DNA of 64,000 nt from Bog-950 sp044225825. GTDB taxonomy: Bacteria; Bacteroidota; Bacteroidia; Chitinophagales; LD1. Shown here piece after piece: positions 1 to 8,507 of this stretch. The stretch covers positions 124,001 through 188,000 of the forward strand of contig JBGAIB010000001.1 in NCBI GenBank assembly GCA_044225825.1, given 5' to 3'. Every line of letters starts with the position of its first letter. Within the stretch, counting starts at the first letter, position 1. The translations under genes were made by a program, and so were the position numbers. The notes below the pieces were generated by a model. That model worked only from the letters and a program-made list of their open reading frames with translations. It was not told the origin of the DNA and made no database searches.

Positions 1-556
1 TATCCTGCCAGCCTGCGTCAACAGGGATGAAAGTAGTATAGCTCTCCGACGGATTTGTTCCTGCATATTTCAGATTGCTGGCCAGGGTTGCACCGCCTTT
101 TAAACGATAAGTAATGTTACCAGCATTTGGCGATACATTGATAAACTTGATGGCACCTTTACCGGACGGCAATGAGGTAGGTACGGTATCATTGAGCACT
201 ATGTATTTAACGTGCGGCAACGAATCAAAAAGGATAAACGTGTAGCTTTTATCGGTGGCTCCTGTAAGCGAGGCTGCGTTAACAAGCGTGCCATGGCTAT
301 CTTCTACCGTAAGTGTAACACTGCCATTCTTGTATTTGCCGTAAGCACTTCCCATCAGGTAGTACACATCCGTTAAACTGTACGATTCTCCACCGCCATG
401 GAGGTAAAAATCGGCATGCTGGTGAGCAGGGCTGGCATTAATGTATTGTACATAAGTATACCCGCCGGAATTGTTGTTGTTATCATCGTCCTTTTTACAG
501 GCAGCCGTTGCAAGCAATAAAGCGGCAACGGTCATCATCATAAATTGTTTTTTCAT
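1..556 (-). CDS. DUF4397-like lipoprotein, C-terminus cut by window edge
   Basis: The ORF starts with ATG at 554-556 on the minus strand and stays open to the left edge, so about 185 N-terminal residues are seen. It begins MKKQFMMMTVAALLLATAAC, a signal peptide with a lipobox (TAAC) followed by KKDDDNNNN, so it is a probable lipoprotein with an acidic tether. The next residues (YVQYINASPAHQHADFYL, later IKFINVSPNAGNITYRL) are two Ig-like units of the DUF4397 type common in Bacteroidota lipoproteins. No catalytic residues are visible and the cellular role is unknown. It lies 22 bp downstream of another lipoprotein gene on the same strand, so the two may be co-transcribed. Family call is from recognition of the pattern, not from a search. 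Confidence 0.75.
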   Translation of the reverse strand, partial: MKKQFMMMTVAALLLATAACKKDDDNNNNSGGYTYVQYINASPAHQHADFYLHGGGESYSLTDVYYLMGSAYGKYKNGSVTLTVEDSHGTLVNAASLTGATDKSYTFILFDSLPHVKYIVLNDTVPTSLPSGKGAIKFINVSPNAGNITYRLKGGATLASNLKYAGTNPSESYTTFIPVDAGWQD

Positions 557-578
557 ATCAGATTGGTGGTTTTAGTTT

Positions 579-1091
579 TTAGTTCGAATATTTTACGTTG
601 ATCAATTGCCCATCAGTAATGCTTACTGCGCCCGACCCGGTAGTGCTTACCGCCTCGAATGCGAAAGAGCCCGATAGACGCTTGTTAACAGTATCAACTG
701 TAGCGATGGTTATGAAGCCGATATGTGTAGCCGTATCAGTTGTAAAATCTCCCAGCGTTTCATCGGTGTAAATACCCTGTCCGTAACCATTCCATGGAAT
801 GCCACTGTTGGCCGGATACTTCAGGGGATATGTTCCGGGTACCGGAGGATAGGGCAATAGTGCGAGACTACAGGTGCGGTCGTTTCTATCGCTTACGCAG
901 GCAGTAAAGGTTAAATTGAACATGGTAGAGCCGTGCACATACAAAACCACATTGGAGGTCATGGCATTGCCATTTTCCTTCCAGGTAGCGACTAAAGTTC
1001 CCGGGCAATTTGTGCTGTCACTATCGTGGTGGCACGAACTGAAAAAACCGGCCAGCAGCAAGGCCAGCAATAAACGAACATTACTTTTCAT
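579..1091 (-). CDS. Hypothetical lipoprotein (170 aa)
   Basis: Starts MKSNVRLLLALLLAGFFSSC followed by HHDSDS: a signal peptide ending in a lipobox with Cys20 as the lipidated residue. The mature part is about 150 residues, rich in Thr, Gly and Val, with predicted beta character and a short Cys-containing segment (FTACVSDRNDRTCS) around residues 63-75 that could form a disulfide. I do not recognise a named family. It precedes the DUF4397-like lipoprotein on the same strand by 22 bp, suggesting a two-gene unit of surface or periplasmic lipoproteins. A plausible Bacteroidota promoter lies just upstream at 1125-1155. Confidence 0.75.
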   Translation of the reverse strand: MKSNVRLLLALLLAGFFSSCHHDSDSTNCPGTLVATWKENGNAMTSNVVLYVHGSTMFNLTFTACVSDRNDRTCSLALLPYPPVPGTYPLKYPANSGIPWNGYGQGIYTDETLGDFTTDTATHIGFITIATVDTVNKRLSGSFAFEAVSTTGSGAVSITDGQLINVKYSN

Positions 1092-1124
1092 AGCAGATTG
1101 GTATTTTGAACATTGATTATATTG

Positions 1125-1155
1125 CGAAAGTGCCTATATGACCAAATATCCCAAA
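1125..1155 (-). promoter_or_regulatory. Candidate Bacteroidota promoter for the lipoprotein pair
   Basis: On the minus strand a TTTG (1152-1155) is followed after exactly 19 bases by CACTTTCG (1125-1132). This resembles the -33 TTTG / -7 TAnnTTTG arrangement of the Bacteroidota housekeeping sigma factor, with two mismatches in the -7 element. It would place the start of transcription some 25-30 bases before the ATG at 1091. Pattern match only. Confidence 0.4.
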
Positions 1156-1238
1156 GTCAAATTTTAACGGCTGGTGGAATGCAAACTACATTTTACCGCA
1201 CAATTGTTTTATTTTCAATAAATTAGCTAACATTTAGT

Positions 1239-2765
1239 ATGGACGATTTATTTCGTTTAATCAAGAGCATGGATACCGAAGAAAAACGGTATTTCAGAAG
1301 GTTTGGCCTGAAGGATGATTCAAAGGGTAAAAGCCAGACGGAGAAGTTATTTGACTTACTGGAGCAAATGGAAACTTTTGATGAAGACCAGTTGAATTAC
1401 CGTTTAAAACGCGAAAAGCTCGACAAACAAATAGCCTCCCTTAAGAGCTACCTAACTGAAAAGTTACTTGACTCTTTGCTTTGGTATCGGAAATCATCCT
1501 TCCCAGGCCTTGCTAACTCATTCGAACTTGCCAAAATTGGAATGCTGGAAGAACGTGGGCTACAGGAGGAGGCAGACAGGTTAATGCGCAGGCTATCGCC
1601 TTCTGTAGCTGCCTCTGAATCTTTTACTGACCGATGGAACATATTGGCCAAAAGAATTTCCAACGCTTCTAATGCCTTCCTTTCAGACCGCAAGGTTGAT
1701 TTTGAAGAAGTAAATACCTGGCTACAAGAACGGGCTGAATTGCTGCAACAGATGGAACGTTTTAACGCCTACGATTCGTTACTAATGCAGCAGTTGAAGG
1801 TAATGCGCAAAGCTATGTTAGCCCGTAACGAGCAGGAATTAGCCCAACTAAACCAGCTTTTTGAAAGTAACCTGGTGCAGGATAAGCAACAAGCCAACAG
1901 TGCCGAATCGCTGTTTATTTTTTACACACTACGCATTCACCATTTTTCGATTTTACAACAGCCTGCAGCACATTTTAACGAAGCACTTGCCCTGGTCAAT
2001 TATTTTAAAGAACAGTCCGGCAGCACCCCACCAATGCGCCTTTTATGGGCCTACGCGCAACTTACCCAGGCCTGCTATAACACTGCACGTTGGATTGAAC
2101 TGGAGCAATATCTGAAGGAATTGCAACAAATACAGGTGCACAGTCAAACCGAACGCATGGCCGGGTTTATCTACCATACACAACTTGCCATTACCCTGTA
2201 CGATTATAAACGCGATGAGGATACCCTGCTACAGATTATAAAGGAAAGTCAACCTAAGCTGAAGGAGTTTGGAAACAGGCTCAGACCCGATATCCGACTA
2301 TCGATTACCATTACCATGGTATCGGCACTGGTTGAGTATGGCTACTATAACGAAGCAGTAGCATTAAGCGAAGACTTTTTAACCTATTACGAGGCGGGCA
2401 TACGGCTGGATGCACTGTTATTGTTACATGCCTACGAACTGGTCGCTCATCTTGAAACGGGGAATATGGTTTATGTAAACAATACTGTGCGCAACATCCA
2501 CCGGTATTTCCAGCGGCACGATTATAAAGGTCCTTTTGAAACGGCACTCATGAATGCTTTCCGGAAACTATCCGAAATAAGCGATTACAAGGCCTATAGA
2601 GAAGACCTGCTACGCCTGCATGCGGAGTTAAGCGAAACAGCCAAAGCCGCTGAATACGGGCACCATATGCAGTTATTGCCCTTGATACAAACCTTTGTGC
2701 TTGCCAAAATGGAAGGACAGGCTATCCACCGGTATGTGCAGGCACAGCGCAATCTATCGGCTTAA
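1239..2765 (+). CDS. Hypothetical helical protein, 508 aa
   Basis: Cytoplasmic protein with no signal peptide or membrane segment. Nearly the whole length reads as amphipathic alpha helix, rich in Leu, Gln, Glu and Ala with recurring Tyr/Asn pairs, which suggests an alpha-solenoid (TPR- or SHNi-TPR-like) scaffold, though no canonical TPR consensus is obvious. The N-terminus (MDDLFRLIKSMDTEEKRYFR) looks like a compact helical domain that recurs in uncharacterised Bacteroidota proteins. The ATG at 1239 follows an AT-rich leader. It stands alone: the upstream lipoprotein gene is divergent and a strong palindromic terminator follows the stop codon directly. Function unknown; a scaffold or regulatory role is only a guess from the fold. 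Confidence 0.8.
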   Translation: MDDLFRLIKSMDTEEKRYFRRFGLKDDSKGKSQTEKLFDLLEQMETFDEDQLNYRLKREKLDKQIASLKSYLTEKLLDSLLWYRKSSFPGLANSFELAKIGMLEERGLQEEADRLMRRLSPSVAASESFTDRWNILAKRISNASNAFLSDRKVDFEEVNTWLQERAELLQQMERFNAYDSLLMQQLKVMRKAMLARNEQELAQLNQLFESNLVQDKQQANSAESLFIFYTLRIHHFSILQQPAAHFNEALALVNYFKEQSGSTPPMRLLWAYAQLTQACYNTARWIELEQYLKELQQIQVHSQTERMAGFIYHTQLAITLYDYKRDEDTLLQIIKESQPKLKEFGNRLRPDIRLSITITMVSALVEYGYYNEAVALSEDFLTYYEAGIRLDALLLLHAYELVAHLETGNMVYVNNTVRNIHRYFQRHDYKGPFETALMNAFRKLSEISDYKAYREDLLRLHAELSETAKAAEYGHHMQLLPLIQTFVLAKMEGQAIHRYVQAQRNLSA

Positions 2766-2804
2766 ATAAAACAGAGGCCCCGCATGCGGGGCCTCTGTTT
2801 TATT
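2765..2804. terminator. Perfect 40-bp palindrome, bidirectional terminator
   Basis: Perfectly self-complementary sequence centred between 2784 and 2785, with a GC-rich core (AGGCCCCGCATGCGGGGCCT) flanked by A-runs on the left and T-runs on the right. It overlaps the last base of the 508-aa gene and lies 15 bp from the end of the convergent dksA-like gene, so it can terminate both. Confidence 0.9.
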
Positions 2805-2818
2805 TTTCATCGAAATTT

Positions 2819-3781
2819 TTACTCTTCGAAACCTTCAGCAAAATCGCTAGGAGGTGCGCTATTGCTTTGCGAAGCCGGGCTCTCCTCTTCTACCTTACGG
2901 CTGTTTTTAGCTTCCAGGCTTAAGGTAGCATGCGGCACTACGCGCAGACGCTCTTTAGGTATCAACTTACCGGTTGCACGGCAGATACCATAGGTTTTAT
3001 TCTCTACACGCACCAGGGCTAACTCCAGGTTACGGATAAAGGTATGCTGGCGGCTTATCTGGTTCATTAAATATTCCATTTCTGAAGTATCGGTGCCTTC
3101 TTCCATGTTCCAGGCTTTGTTGCCTACCTGGCTTTCAGTATGGTTGTCCAACGATTCTTTCAGGTTTTTCAGTTCATCGCGTGCTGCTGCCAGTTTCTTT
3201 TCAATAAGGTCTTTGAACTCCTTCAGTTCCTCATCACTGTAGCGCAGGTTGGTTTCAGGTTGTGTAGTTTCTAACATTTTCTTCTCCGGTTTATTTACAA
3301 AGGGTCTCTCGGGGGGTGTTGTGCTAATGTGGCGGGTTACCGTAGCCGGCGCCTTACTTACAGGCTGCTTAGCTGATGTAACCGGCTTTTTCTCCTCGGC
3401 CTTCTCAACAGGTTTTACTGATTTAACGTTCAGAGGTTTCGGATTATTATTAGTGTTTTTCAACACTTTTTTGGCTGGCTGTGCCACAGGCTTTTTAGCT
3501 GCCACCGGGGTGGCAACTTTTTTAGCCGGGGCGGCAGCTTTCTTAACCGGCTTGGCTGGCTTGGCAACTACCTTTTTGGCAACAGGTTTGGCTTTCTTTT
3601 TAGCTACCGGCTTTGCCACTTTTTTAGGAGCAGGTTTAGCCGCTTTTTTAGGGGCGGGTTTTGCAGCCTTTTTTGCGGCAGGTTTAACAGCCTTTTTAGG
3701 GGCCGGTTTTGCCTTTGCCTTTGCTACCGGTTTGCTTTTAGATTTAGCCTTGTTCTTGTCTTTTGCTTTAGCCTTTGCCAT
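2819..3781 (-). CDS. DksA/TraR-family protein with histone-like Lys/Ala/Pro-rich N-terminal tail
   Basis: I chose the internal ATG at 3781 (MAKAKAKDKNKAKSKSK); the frame extends 50 codons further upstream but that part is atypical. Residues 1 to about 145 consist of repeated PAKK/AKPxxKK motifs, like the tails of bacterial histone H1-like proteins, and should bind DNA or RNA non-specifically. Residues about 179-300 form a DksA/TraR-type coiled coil (EELKEFKDLIEKKL onwards) and the C-terminal finger region YGICRATGKLIPKERL. The classic four-Cys zinc site is degenerate: only one Cys remains (about residue 267). Similar degenerate fingers are common in Bacteroidota homologues. DksA proteins bind RNA polymerase through the secondary channel; the acidic coiled-coil tip needed for this is not clear here. 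Possible roles are nucleoid compaction or transcription modulation. Confidence 0.8.
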   Translation of the reverse strand: MAKAKAKDKNKAKSKSKPVAKAKAKPAPKKAVKPAAKKAAKPAPKKAAKPAPKKVAKPVAKKKAKPVAKKVVAKPAKPVKKAAAPAKKVATPVAAKKPVAQPAKKVLKNTNNNPKPLNVKSVKPVEKAEEKKPVTSAKQPVSKAPATVTRHISTTPPERPFVNKPEKKMLETTQPETNLRYSDEELKEFKDLIEKKLAAARDELKNLKESLDNHTESQVGNKAWNMEEGTDTSEMEYLMNQISRQHTFIRNLELALVRVENKTYGICRATGKLIPKERLRVVPHATLSLEAKNSRKVEEESPASQSNSAPPSDFAEGFEE

Positions 3782-3894
3782 ATCAAAAAATTTAGCCGCG
3801 AAAGTAACCAATTTATTAATTACAGCCATACTTATAAAATGTGGGTCATAAATGCCCGCGTTTTTAAAATAACCGTCGGTTGGGCTAAATGATA

Positions 3895-3926
3895 AAGCAG
3901 GCGGTAAGTAACTGCTGCGCCTGCTT
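3895..3926 (-). terminator. Terminator hairpin at the end of the cytochrome oxidase operon
   Basis: AAGCAGGCG (3895-3903) and CGCCTGCTT (3918-3926) form a 9-bp GC-rich stem with a 14-base loop, followed on the minus strand by TTTATCATTT. It starts 26 bases after the stop codon of the subunit IV gene and separates that operon from the dksA-like gene. Confidence 0.65.
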
Positions 3927-3951
3927 ATCAATATTTCTTCACCTTACGGTT

Positions 3952-4326
3952 CTAGAATACTTTCAGGATCTCGCGCATGGCGTGCCAGCTGCTGCCTTCA
4001 ACTGCAAAGGCTATAATAGCCCATATCAAAAACATGAAAGGTAACAAGATGGTGCGTTTAAACCATGGGGTTTCGTGACTTACGTGCATAAATATGCCCA
4101 TAATATAAACCACTTTTACTACCGACATAACGGCCATAAACAGGTTGATCCAGATTTTGCCGCTACCGCCTTTCGGGAACATATGGTCGTAAAGCATAGC
4201 GGTGCCTACTTCTACCACTGTTACAATCGAAAGGATAACGATGGTCTTTAGTACATCCTTTTTACCTTGGTTGTACTCACCTTCTGTCCAATGCAGGTGG
4301 CCTTCGGTTGGTGTTTCAAAACTCAT
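3952..4326 (-). CDS. ctaF: Cytochrome c oxidase subunit IV
   Basis: Small (124 aa) membrane protein with three predicted transmembrane helices (about residues 25-47, 58-83 and 92-113), matching bacterial oxidase subunit IV of the COX4_pro/CtaF type in length and topology. It contains the typical VKVVYIMGIFMHV second helix. It is the last gene of the oxidase operon, 40 bp downstream of a subunit III gene and just before a terminator hairpin. Such subunits have no redox cofactor and are thought to help assembly or stability of subunit I. The gene symbol follows the Bacillus naming and is a functional analogy. Confidence 0.85.
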   Translation of the reverse strand: MSFETPTEGHLHWTEGEYNQGKKDVLKTIVILSIVTVVEVGTAMLYDHMFPKGGSGKIWINLFMAVMSVVKVVYIMGIFMHVSHETPWFKRTILLPFMFLIWAIIAFAVEGSSWHAMREILKVF

Positions 4327-4366
4327 GACTATACTGGTTTATTAGTTTTAGTAAATCTATTTTTAA

Positions 4367-5065
4367 TTACAGCAGGTAGAAGCAAAGGAATACGTAAACC
4401 CAAACAAGGTCTACAAAGTGCCAGTATAAACCGATCTTCTCAACCATTTCGTAGTGTCCTACTTTGTCGAATTTGCCATTGGCAGCCGATACAGCTAACC
4501 AGGTGTTTAATACTACACCACCCAACACGTGCATACCGTGGAAACCGGTGATTACAAAGAACAGTTGACCAAAATTGGTAACGTGCGTTTCTGCGCTGGC
4601 AGTAGTAGGAGTCATTCCTTCAGCAATCAGGTGCGTCCATTCCAGATACTGGCAGAACAAGAAACCGATACCGCAGATAATGGTAGGGATCAGGAACTTC
4701 ACCACACCATCCTTATTCATACGGTAACCTTCCTGTACGGCACGTACCATGGTGTACGAGCTAACGATTAGCAGGAATGTCATGAAAGATACAAACACCA
4801 ATGGCGCTTTTACTCCTTCAAAAATGTGCATTGGTATCGATGAGAAAACCTCAGCCGGATTAGGCCATACATCGCTTTGGGCCATACGCAAAGCTGCGTA
4901 TGCGATAAGGAAAGAGGCGAATGTGAAAGTATCCGATATCAGGAAATACCACATCATTACCTTTCCGTAGCCAATGCGGAATGGCGAGCGTCCTCCATTC
5001 CACAATTCTTTCGAACTCTCGTTACCGCCGTGGGCGTGATCTAAAGTAGCTTCTGCCATGTTCAA
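4367..5065 (-). CDS. ctaE: Cytochrome c oxidase subunit III (first copy)
   Basis: 232-aa integral membrane protein with five predicted helices, characteristic of heme-copper oxidase subunit III. Visible family marks are the helix beginning VMMWYFLISDTFTFASFLIAY, the later FFVITGFHGMHVLGGVV (the conserved F-x-x-x-x-x-H-G-x-H motif) and the C-terminal GLYWHFVDLVWVYVFLCFYLL. Subunit III carries no redox centre and stabilises turnover of subunit I. A second, shorter subunit III gene lies directly upstream at 5110-5730, a pairing usual in Bacteroidota. Start could be Met1 or Met3. Confidence 0.93.
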   Translation of the reverse strand: MNMAEATLDHAHGGNESSKELWNGGRSPFRIGYGKVMMWYFLISDTFTFASFLIAYAALRMAQSDVWPNPAEVFSSIPMHIFEGVKAPLVFVSFMTFLLIVSSYTMVRAVQEGYRMNKDGVVKFLIPTIICGIGFLFCQYLEWTHLIAEGMTPTTASAETHVTNFGQLFFVITGFHGMHVLGGVVLNTWLAVSAANGKFDKVGHYEMVEKIGLYWHFVDLVWVYVFLCFYLL

Positions 5066-5109
5066 TACTTATTATTTTGTTTTAAATCTATTCTGAATCC
5101 AATTGATTT

Positions 5110-5730
5110 TTACTGATAGTTTACCAGCAAAAACACATACAAATACACCCAAACTATATCTACAAAATGCCAGTAGGTAACCAGCATTTCAAGATGCAAC
5201 TGTCGCTTGGGATTTATAATGTTGCGCAGTTCAAAAATTTCATCCTTCCTTGCGCGGAAAGCGAAAAACAAGAACAACGCAGTTGCAACTAAACCGCCAA
5301 TAATATGCACACCGTGAGAGGCGGTTAAGATGTAGATAAACGAACCTGCTACATTACCCGTTAATGGAAAGCCCATTTGCTTTAAGGCTATCCAACCGGT
5401 GTATTGTAAAAACAGGAACAGACATCCCAACAAAAAAGAAAAGAACAACAACGAGCGAAACAGGGCAAACCGGGCCTGACGATACGTTATAAGCGATAGG
5501 TGTATTACCACACTTAGGCCTATGATTACCGCCGTACTATACAGGAAGGTTACCGGCAAGCGGAAATTCTCCCATACTTTATAGTCTCCCTTTTTAACCA
5601 ACACTGCGCTGGTTAAAGCGGCAAAGAACATCGTCATGGATGCCAAGGCAAGCCAGAGTGCAAACTTTTGTGGATGCACACCACTGCCAGGCTTATCCTT
5701 TATTTGCTTTTCATTCAAAGTAACGTCCAT
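5110..5730 (-). CDS. Cytochrome c oxidase subunit III (second, shorter copy)
   Basis: 206-aa protein with five predicted helices and the same family marks as its downstream neighbour: FIYILTASHGVHIIGGLVA and the C-terminal MLVTYWHFVDIVWVYLYVFLL. The N-terminal 30 residues are cytoplasmic and polar. Its ATG overlaps the stop codon of ctaB as TAATG, implying translational coupling. The two subunit III paralogues are well diverged, so they probably form a heteromeric arrangement or one has a specialised assembly role rather than being a recent duplication. Confidence 0.9.
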   Translation of the reverse strand: MDVTLNEKQIKDKPGSGVHPQKFALWLALASMTMFFAALTSAVLVKKGDYKVWENFRLPVTFLYSTAVIIGLSVVIHLSLITYRQARFALFRSLLFFSFLLGCLFLFLQYTGWIALKQMGFPLTGNVAGSFIYILTASHGVHIIGGLVATALFLFFAFRARKDEIFELRNIINPKRQLHLEMLVTYWHFVDIVWVYLYVFLLVNYQ

Positions 5731-6627
5731 TATATTTTGCCCAACACTAATGCCAGTTGAACTACCGGCAAGTACAAAAACGACCCAAACATTAAAATCT
5801 TCGCTGTCTTATCTTCACAAGCCCGGTAGTGGTTCCATGCCATCCATAAAAATACCACGCCAGCTGCTGTTATTACCACATTTGCCCCCAAATTAACCAG
5901 GTTAAAGAAGTAGGGTATCATTGATACCATAAGCAGCATCACACAATACACCACATTCTGAACTGCACTTGCACGCGACTTACCTGTAGTTGAAGGCAAT
6001 AGCATGATGCCGGCCTTCAGATAATCGTTATACTGCACCCAGGCTATGCTCCAGAAATGGAAACTGCCACATAAACTGGATACTGAAAATCAATACAGCT
6101 ATAAAATCAATTTCCTTCGATACACACACATAACCGATCATTGGAGGTAAAGCACCAGGTATGGCACCTACAAATACGGCTATGGGCGATACCCGCTTTA
6201 ACGGCGTATAAATAAACGCATAGCTGATAAGCGAAAGTGCGGACAACACACCTGCGGTGGAATTAAATTGCAATGTGAGAATAGAAATCCCCGAAACGCC
6301 AAAAATACCGGCAACCAATATTGCCTCCGGAGCAGACATACGTTCTGCAGGCAATGGGCGGTTCATAGTGCGCTTCATCAATTTATCGATATCACGCTCA
6401 ATAATCTGATTAATGGTATTAGAAGCTGCTGTAACCAGCATGCCTCCTAATGCCAACCAGAACATATCGGTTATGTTATACAGACCTTTTACAGCAAATA
6501 TGTAACCTATAATGGCCGAAAAGACCACGAGAAAACTAAGACGGAATTTAGCCAGCATCAGATAATCGCTTATCCGCTGCACTATGATGCTCCGTTTACG
6601 GGTTTCTATGGTTACTGACTTTGCCAT
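5730..6627 (-). pseudogene. ctaB: Heme O synthase (protoheme IX farnesyltransferase) interrupted by a 2-base frameshift
   Basis: UbiA-family membrane prenyltransferase that adds farnesyl to heme b, making heme O for the aa3 oxidase. The first part (from 6627) contains the Asp-rich motif NTINQIIERDIDKLMKRT and later helices, then reads MWQFPFLEHSLGAV and stops at 6028. The rest of the family sequence (QYNDYLKAGIMLLPSTTGKS to the C-terminus) continues in another frame to 5730. The expected motif WQFPHFWSIAWVQYNDY is recovered by inserting two bases, for example two C residues on the coding strand, at the GG at about 6059-6060. Restored length is 299 aa, normal for the family. It is either a real mutation or a homopolymer error; the rest of the gene is intact, which favours a sequencing or consensus error. 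Confidence 0.9.
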
Positions 6628-6653
6628 TTCGGTTTCTCCTCTGTGTTTAATTA

Positions 6654-8480
6654 CTAGTGGGCAACTTCTCCGGGTTTCAGCGGGGTTACCTGTGTATACG
6701 ATTCTTTACCGTCCACACTGTAATCATAAGGCCAACGGTATACTTCCGGTAATTCACCGGCCCAGTTACCATGTAAGCGCTCAATAGGAGCAGTCCATTC
6801 CAGTGAGTTAGAACCCCATGGGTTGGCATACTCGTAACCATCGGCGCGAACCTCGCCACGAACCTTCCTGCCTTTGAAAATGCTGTAGAAGAAGTTAACC
6901 ACAAAAATCAATTGGGCCAGGAATACTACAATGGCGGCAATACTAATAAATTCCGCAAGACTGTTGAAGTTGTTGAACGTGTCGAAGTTAGCATATGTAT
7001 AGTAACGACGTGGCAGACCAGTCATAAAGTGCATCGGGAAGAAGATGCAATAAGCACCGATCAGGGTAGCATAGAAGTGGATCTGACCCAGGGTTTCGTT
7101 CATATAACGGCCATACATACGTGGGAACCAGTTATATACACCGGCAAACATACCGAAGAAAGCAGCCACACCCATTACTATGTGGAAGTGGGCCACCACA
7201 AACATGGTATCGTGTAATTGGATATCGATAGCCGAGTTACCCAGGATAATACCTGTAAGACCACCGGTGATGAACATTGATACGAAACCAACGGCAAACA
7301 AGGCAGCCGAGGTTAACCGCACCTTACCGCGCCAAATAGTTCCTATCCAGTTAAATACCTTAATGGCGGAAGGAATAGCGATCAATAAAGTGAATAAAGT
7401 AAAGATTGCGCCCAGGTTCGGGTTCAGACCGGTAACGAACATGTGGTGAGCCCATACGATGAACGACAGGATCAAAATCGCCAGGATTGATACGATCATC
7501 GCCTTGTAACCAAAGATTGGTTTGCGGCTATGTACCGATAATACTTCCGAAACGATACCCATGGCAGGCAGAATGATGATGTACACTTCAGGGTGACCGA
7601 GGAACCAGAATAAGTGCTGGAACAGGATAGGTGAACCACCTTTGTAACCCAGTAAGTGACCATTGATGATGATATTGTTCAGGTAGAAGCTTGTATCCAG
7701 TAAGCGGTCAAATTCCAACAATACCGCACCGGCTAATAACGCAGGGAACGAAAGAATACCGATTACCGCGGTGAACATAAAAGCCCATACGGTTAATGGC
7801 AAACGCATCATGCTCATACCCTTGGTGCGTATGTTCAATACGCTGGCTACGTAGTTCAAACCTCCTAACAGCGATGATACAATGAACAGGGTCATAGCCA
7901 GAATCCAAAGATCGAAACCAAGACCTGAACCCAGGTTAAGGCTAGTGTCGCGGATACCGTTCAAAGGAGGGTAAGCTGTCCAACCACCTGAAGCAGGGCC
8001 AGTTTGAATGAAGAAAGAGAATAATAAAACTATACTGGCTGCGAAGAAGAACCAATAAGAAAGCATATTGATAAAGCCTGAAGCCATATCGCGTGCCCCA
8101 ATTTGGTAAGGAATCAACAGGTTCGCGAAAGTACCAGACAGTCCACCTGTTAATACAAAGAATACCAGGATAGTTCCGTGCATGGTAACCAATGCATAAT
8201 AGAACTCGTTGCTTATTTTGCCGCCCTCAGCCCATTTTCCTAAAAAGGACTCCAGGAATGGGAAGGTTTCGTTAGGCCAACCTAACTGTATACGGAATAA
8301 TACCGAAAGCAAGCCACCAACGATACCCCAAAAAATACCTGTAATCAGGAATTGCTTGGCAATCATTTTATGATCCTGACTGAAGATATACTTCGTCAGA
8401 AATGTTTCTTCGTGGTGGTGCTCTTCATGCCCATGACCGTGGTGCGTGTGTGCTCCGTGTTCAATAGTGGCTGCTTGCAT
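6654..8480 (-). CDS. ctaD: Cytochrome c oxidase subunit I, aa3 type
   Basis: 608-aa catalytic subunit with about 12 transmembrane helices that binds heme a, heme a3 and CuB and reduces oxygen to water while pumping protons. Seen in sequence: FLGHPEVYIIILP near residue 295, containing the CuB His, the D-channel Glu and the Tyr of the His-Tyr crosslink; AHHMF with the two further CuB His; IGARDMA with the D-channel entry Asp; IPSAIKVFNWIG with the K-channel Lys; and HFHIVMG, heme ligands. These make it a type A1 oxidase. The N-terminus is unusually His-rich (HGAHTHHGHGHEEHHHEE, about residues 8-25). It is 27 bp downstream of ctaC and 26 bp upstream of ctaB in the same operon. Confidence 0.97.
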   Translation of the reverse strand: MQAATIEHGAHTHHGHGHEEHHHEETFLTKYIFSQDHKMIAKQFLITGIFWGIVGGLLSVLFRIQLGWPNETFPFLESFLGKWAEGGKISNEFYYALVTMHGTILVFFVLTGGLSGTFANLLIPYQIGARDMASGFINMLSYWFFFAASIVLLFSFFIQTGPASGGWTAYPPLNGIRDTSLNLGSGLGFDLWILAMTLFIVSSLLGGLNYVASVLNIRTKGMSMMRLPLTVWAFMFTAVIGILSFPALLAGAVLLEFDRLLDTSFYLNNIIINGHLLGYKGGSPILFQHLFWFLGHPEVYIIILPAMGIVSEVLSVHSRKPIFGYKAMIVSILAILILSFIVWAHHMFVTGLNPNLGAIFTLFTLLIAIPSAIKVFNWIGTIWRGKVRLTSAALFAVGFVSMFITGGLTGIILGNSAIDIQLHDTMFVVAHFHIVMGVAAFFGMFAGVYNWFPRMYGRYMNETLGQIHFYATLIGAYCIFFPMHFMTGLPRRYYTYANFDTFNNFNSLAEFISIAAIVVFLAQLIFVVNFFYSIFKGRKVRGEVRADGYEYANPWGSNSLEWTAPIERLHGNWAGELPEVYRWPYDYSVDGKESYTQVTPLKPGEVAH

Positions 8481-8507
8481 ATCTCTATTTTTAATTTCTT
8501 CTTATAA

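Noticed and set aside
3249..3851. 200-aa plus-strand frame opposite the dksA-like gene
   Set aside because: It is the mirror of the Lys/Ala/Pro repeats (reads as Ala/Gly/Leu/Phe-rich), an artefact of biased codons; the minus-strand protein has a recognisable DksA domain.
3782..3931. 50-codon N-terminal extension of the dksA-like gene
   Set aside because: The extension (MISRRSSYLPPALSF...) has different composition, overlaps the terminator of the oxidase operon and lacks conservation features; the ATG at 3781 is natural for these tails.
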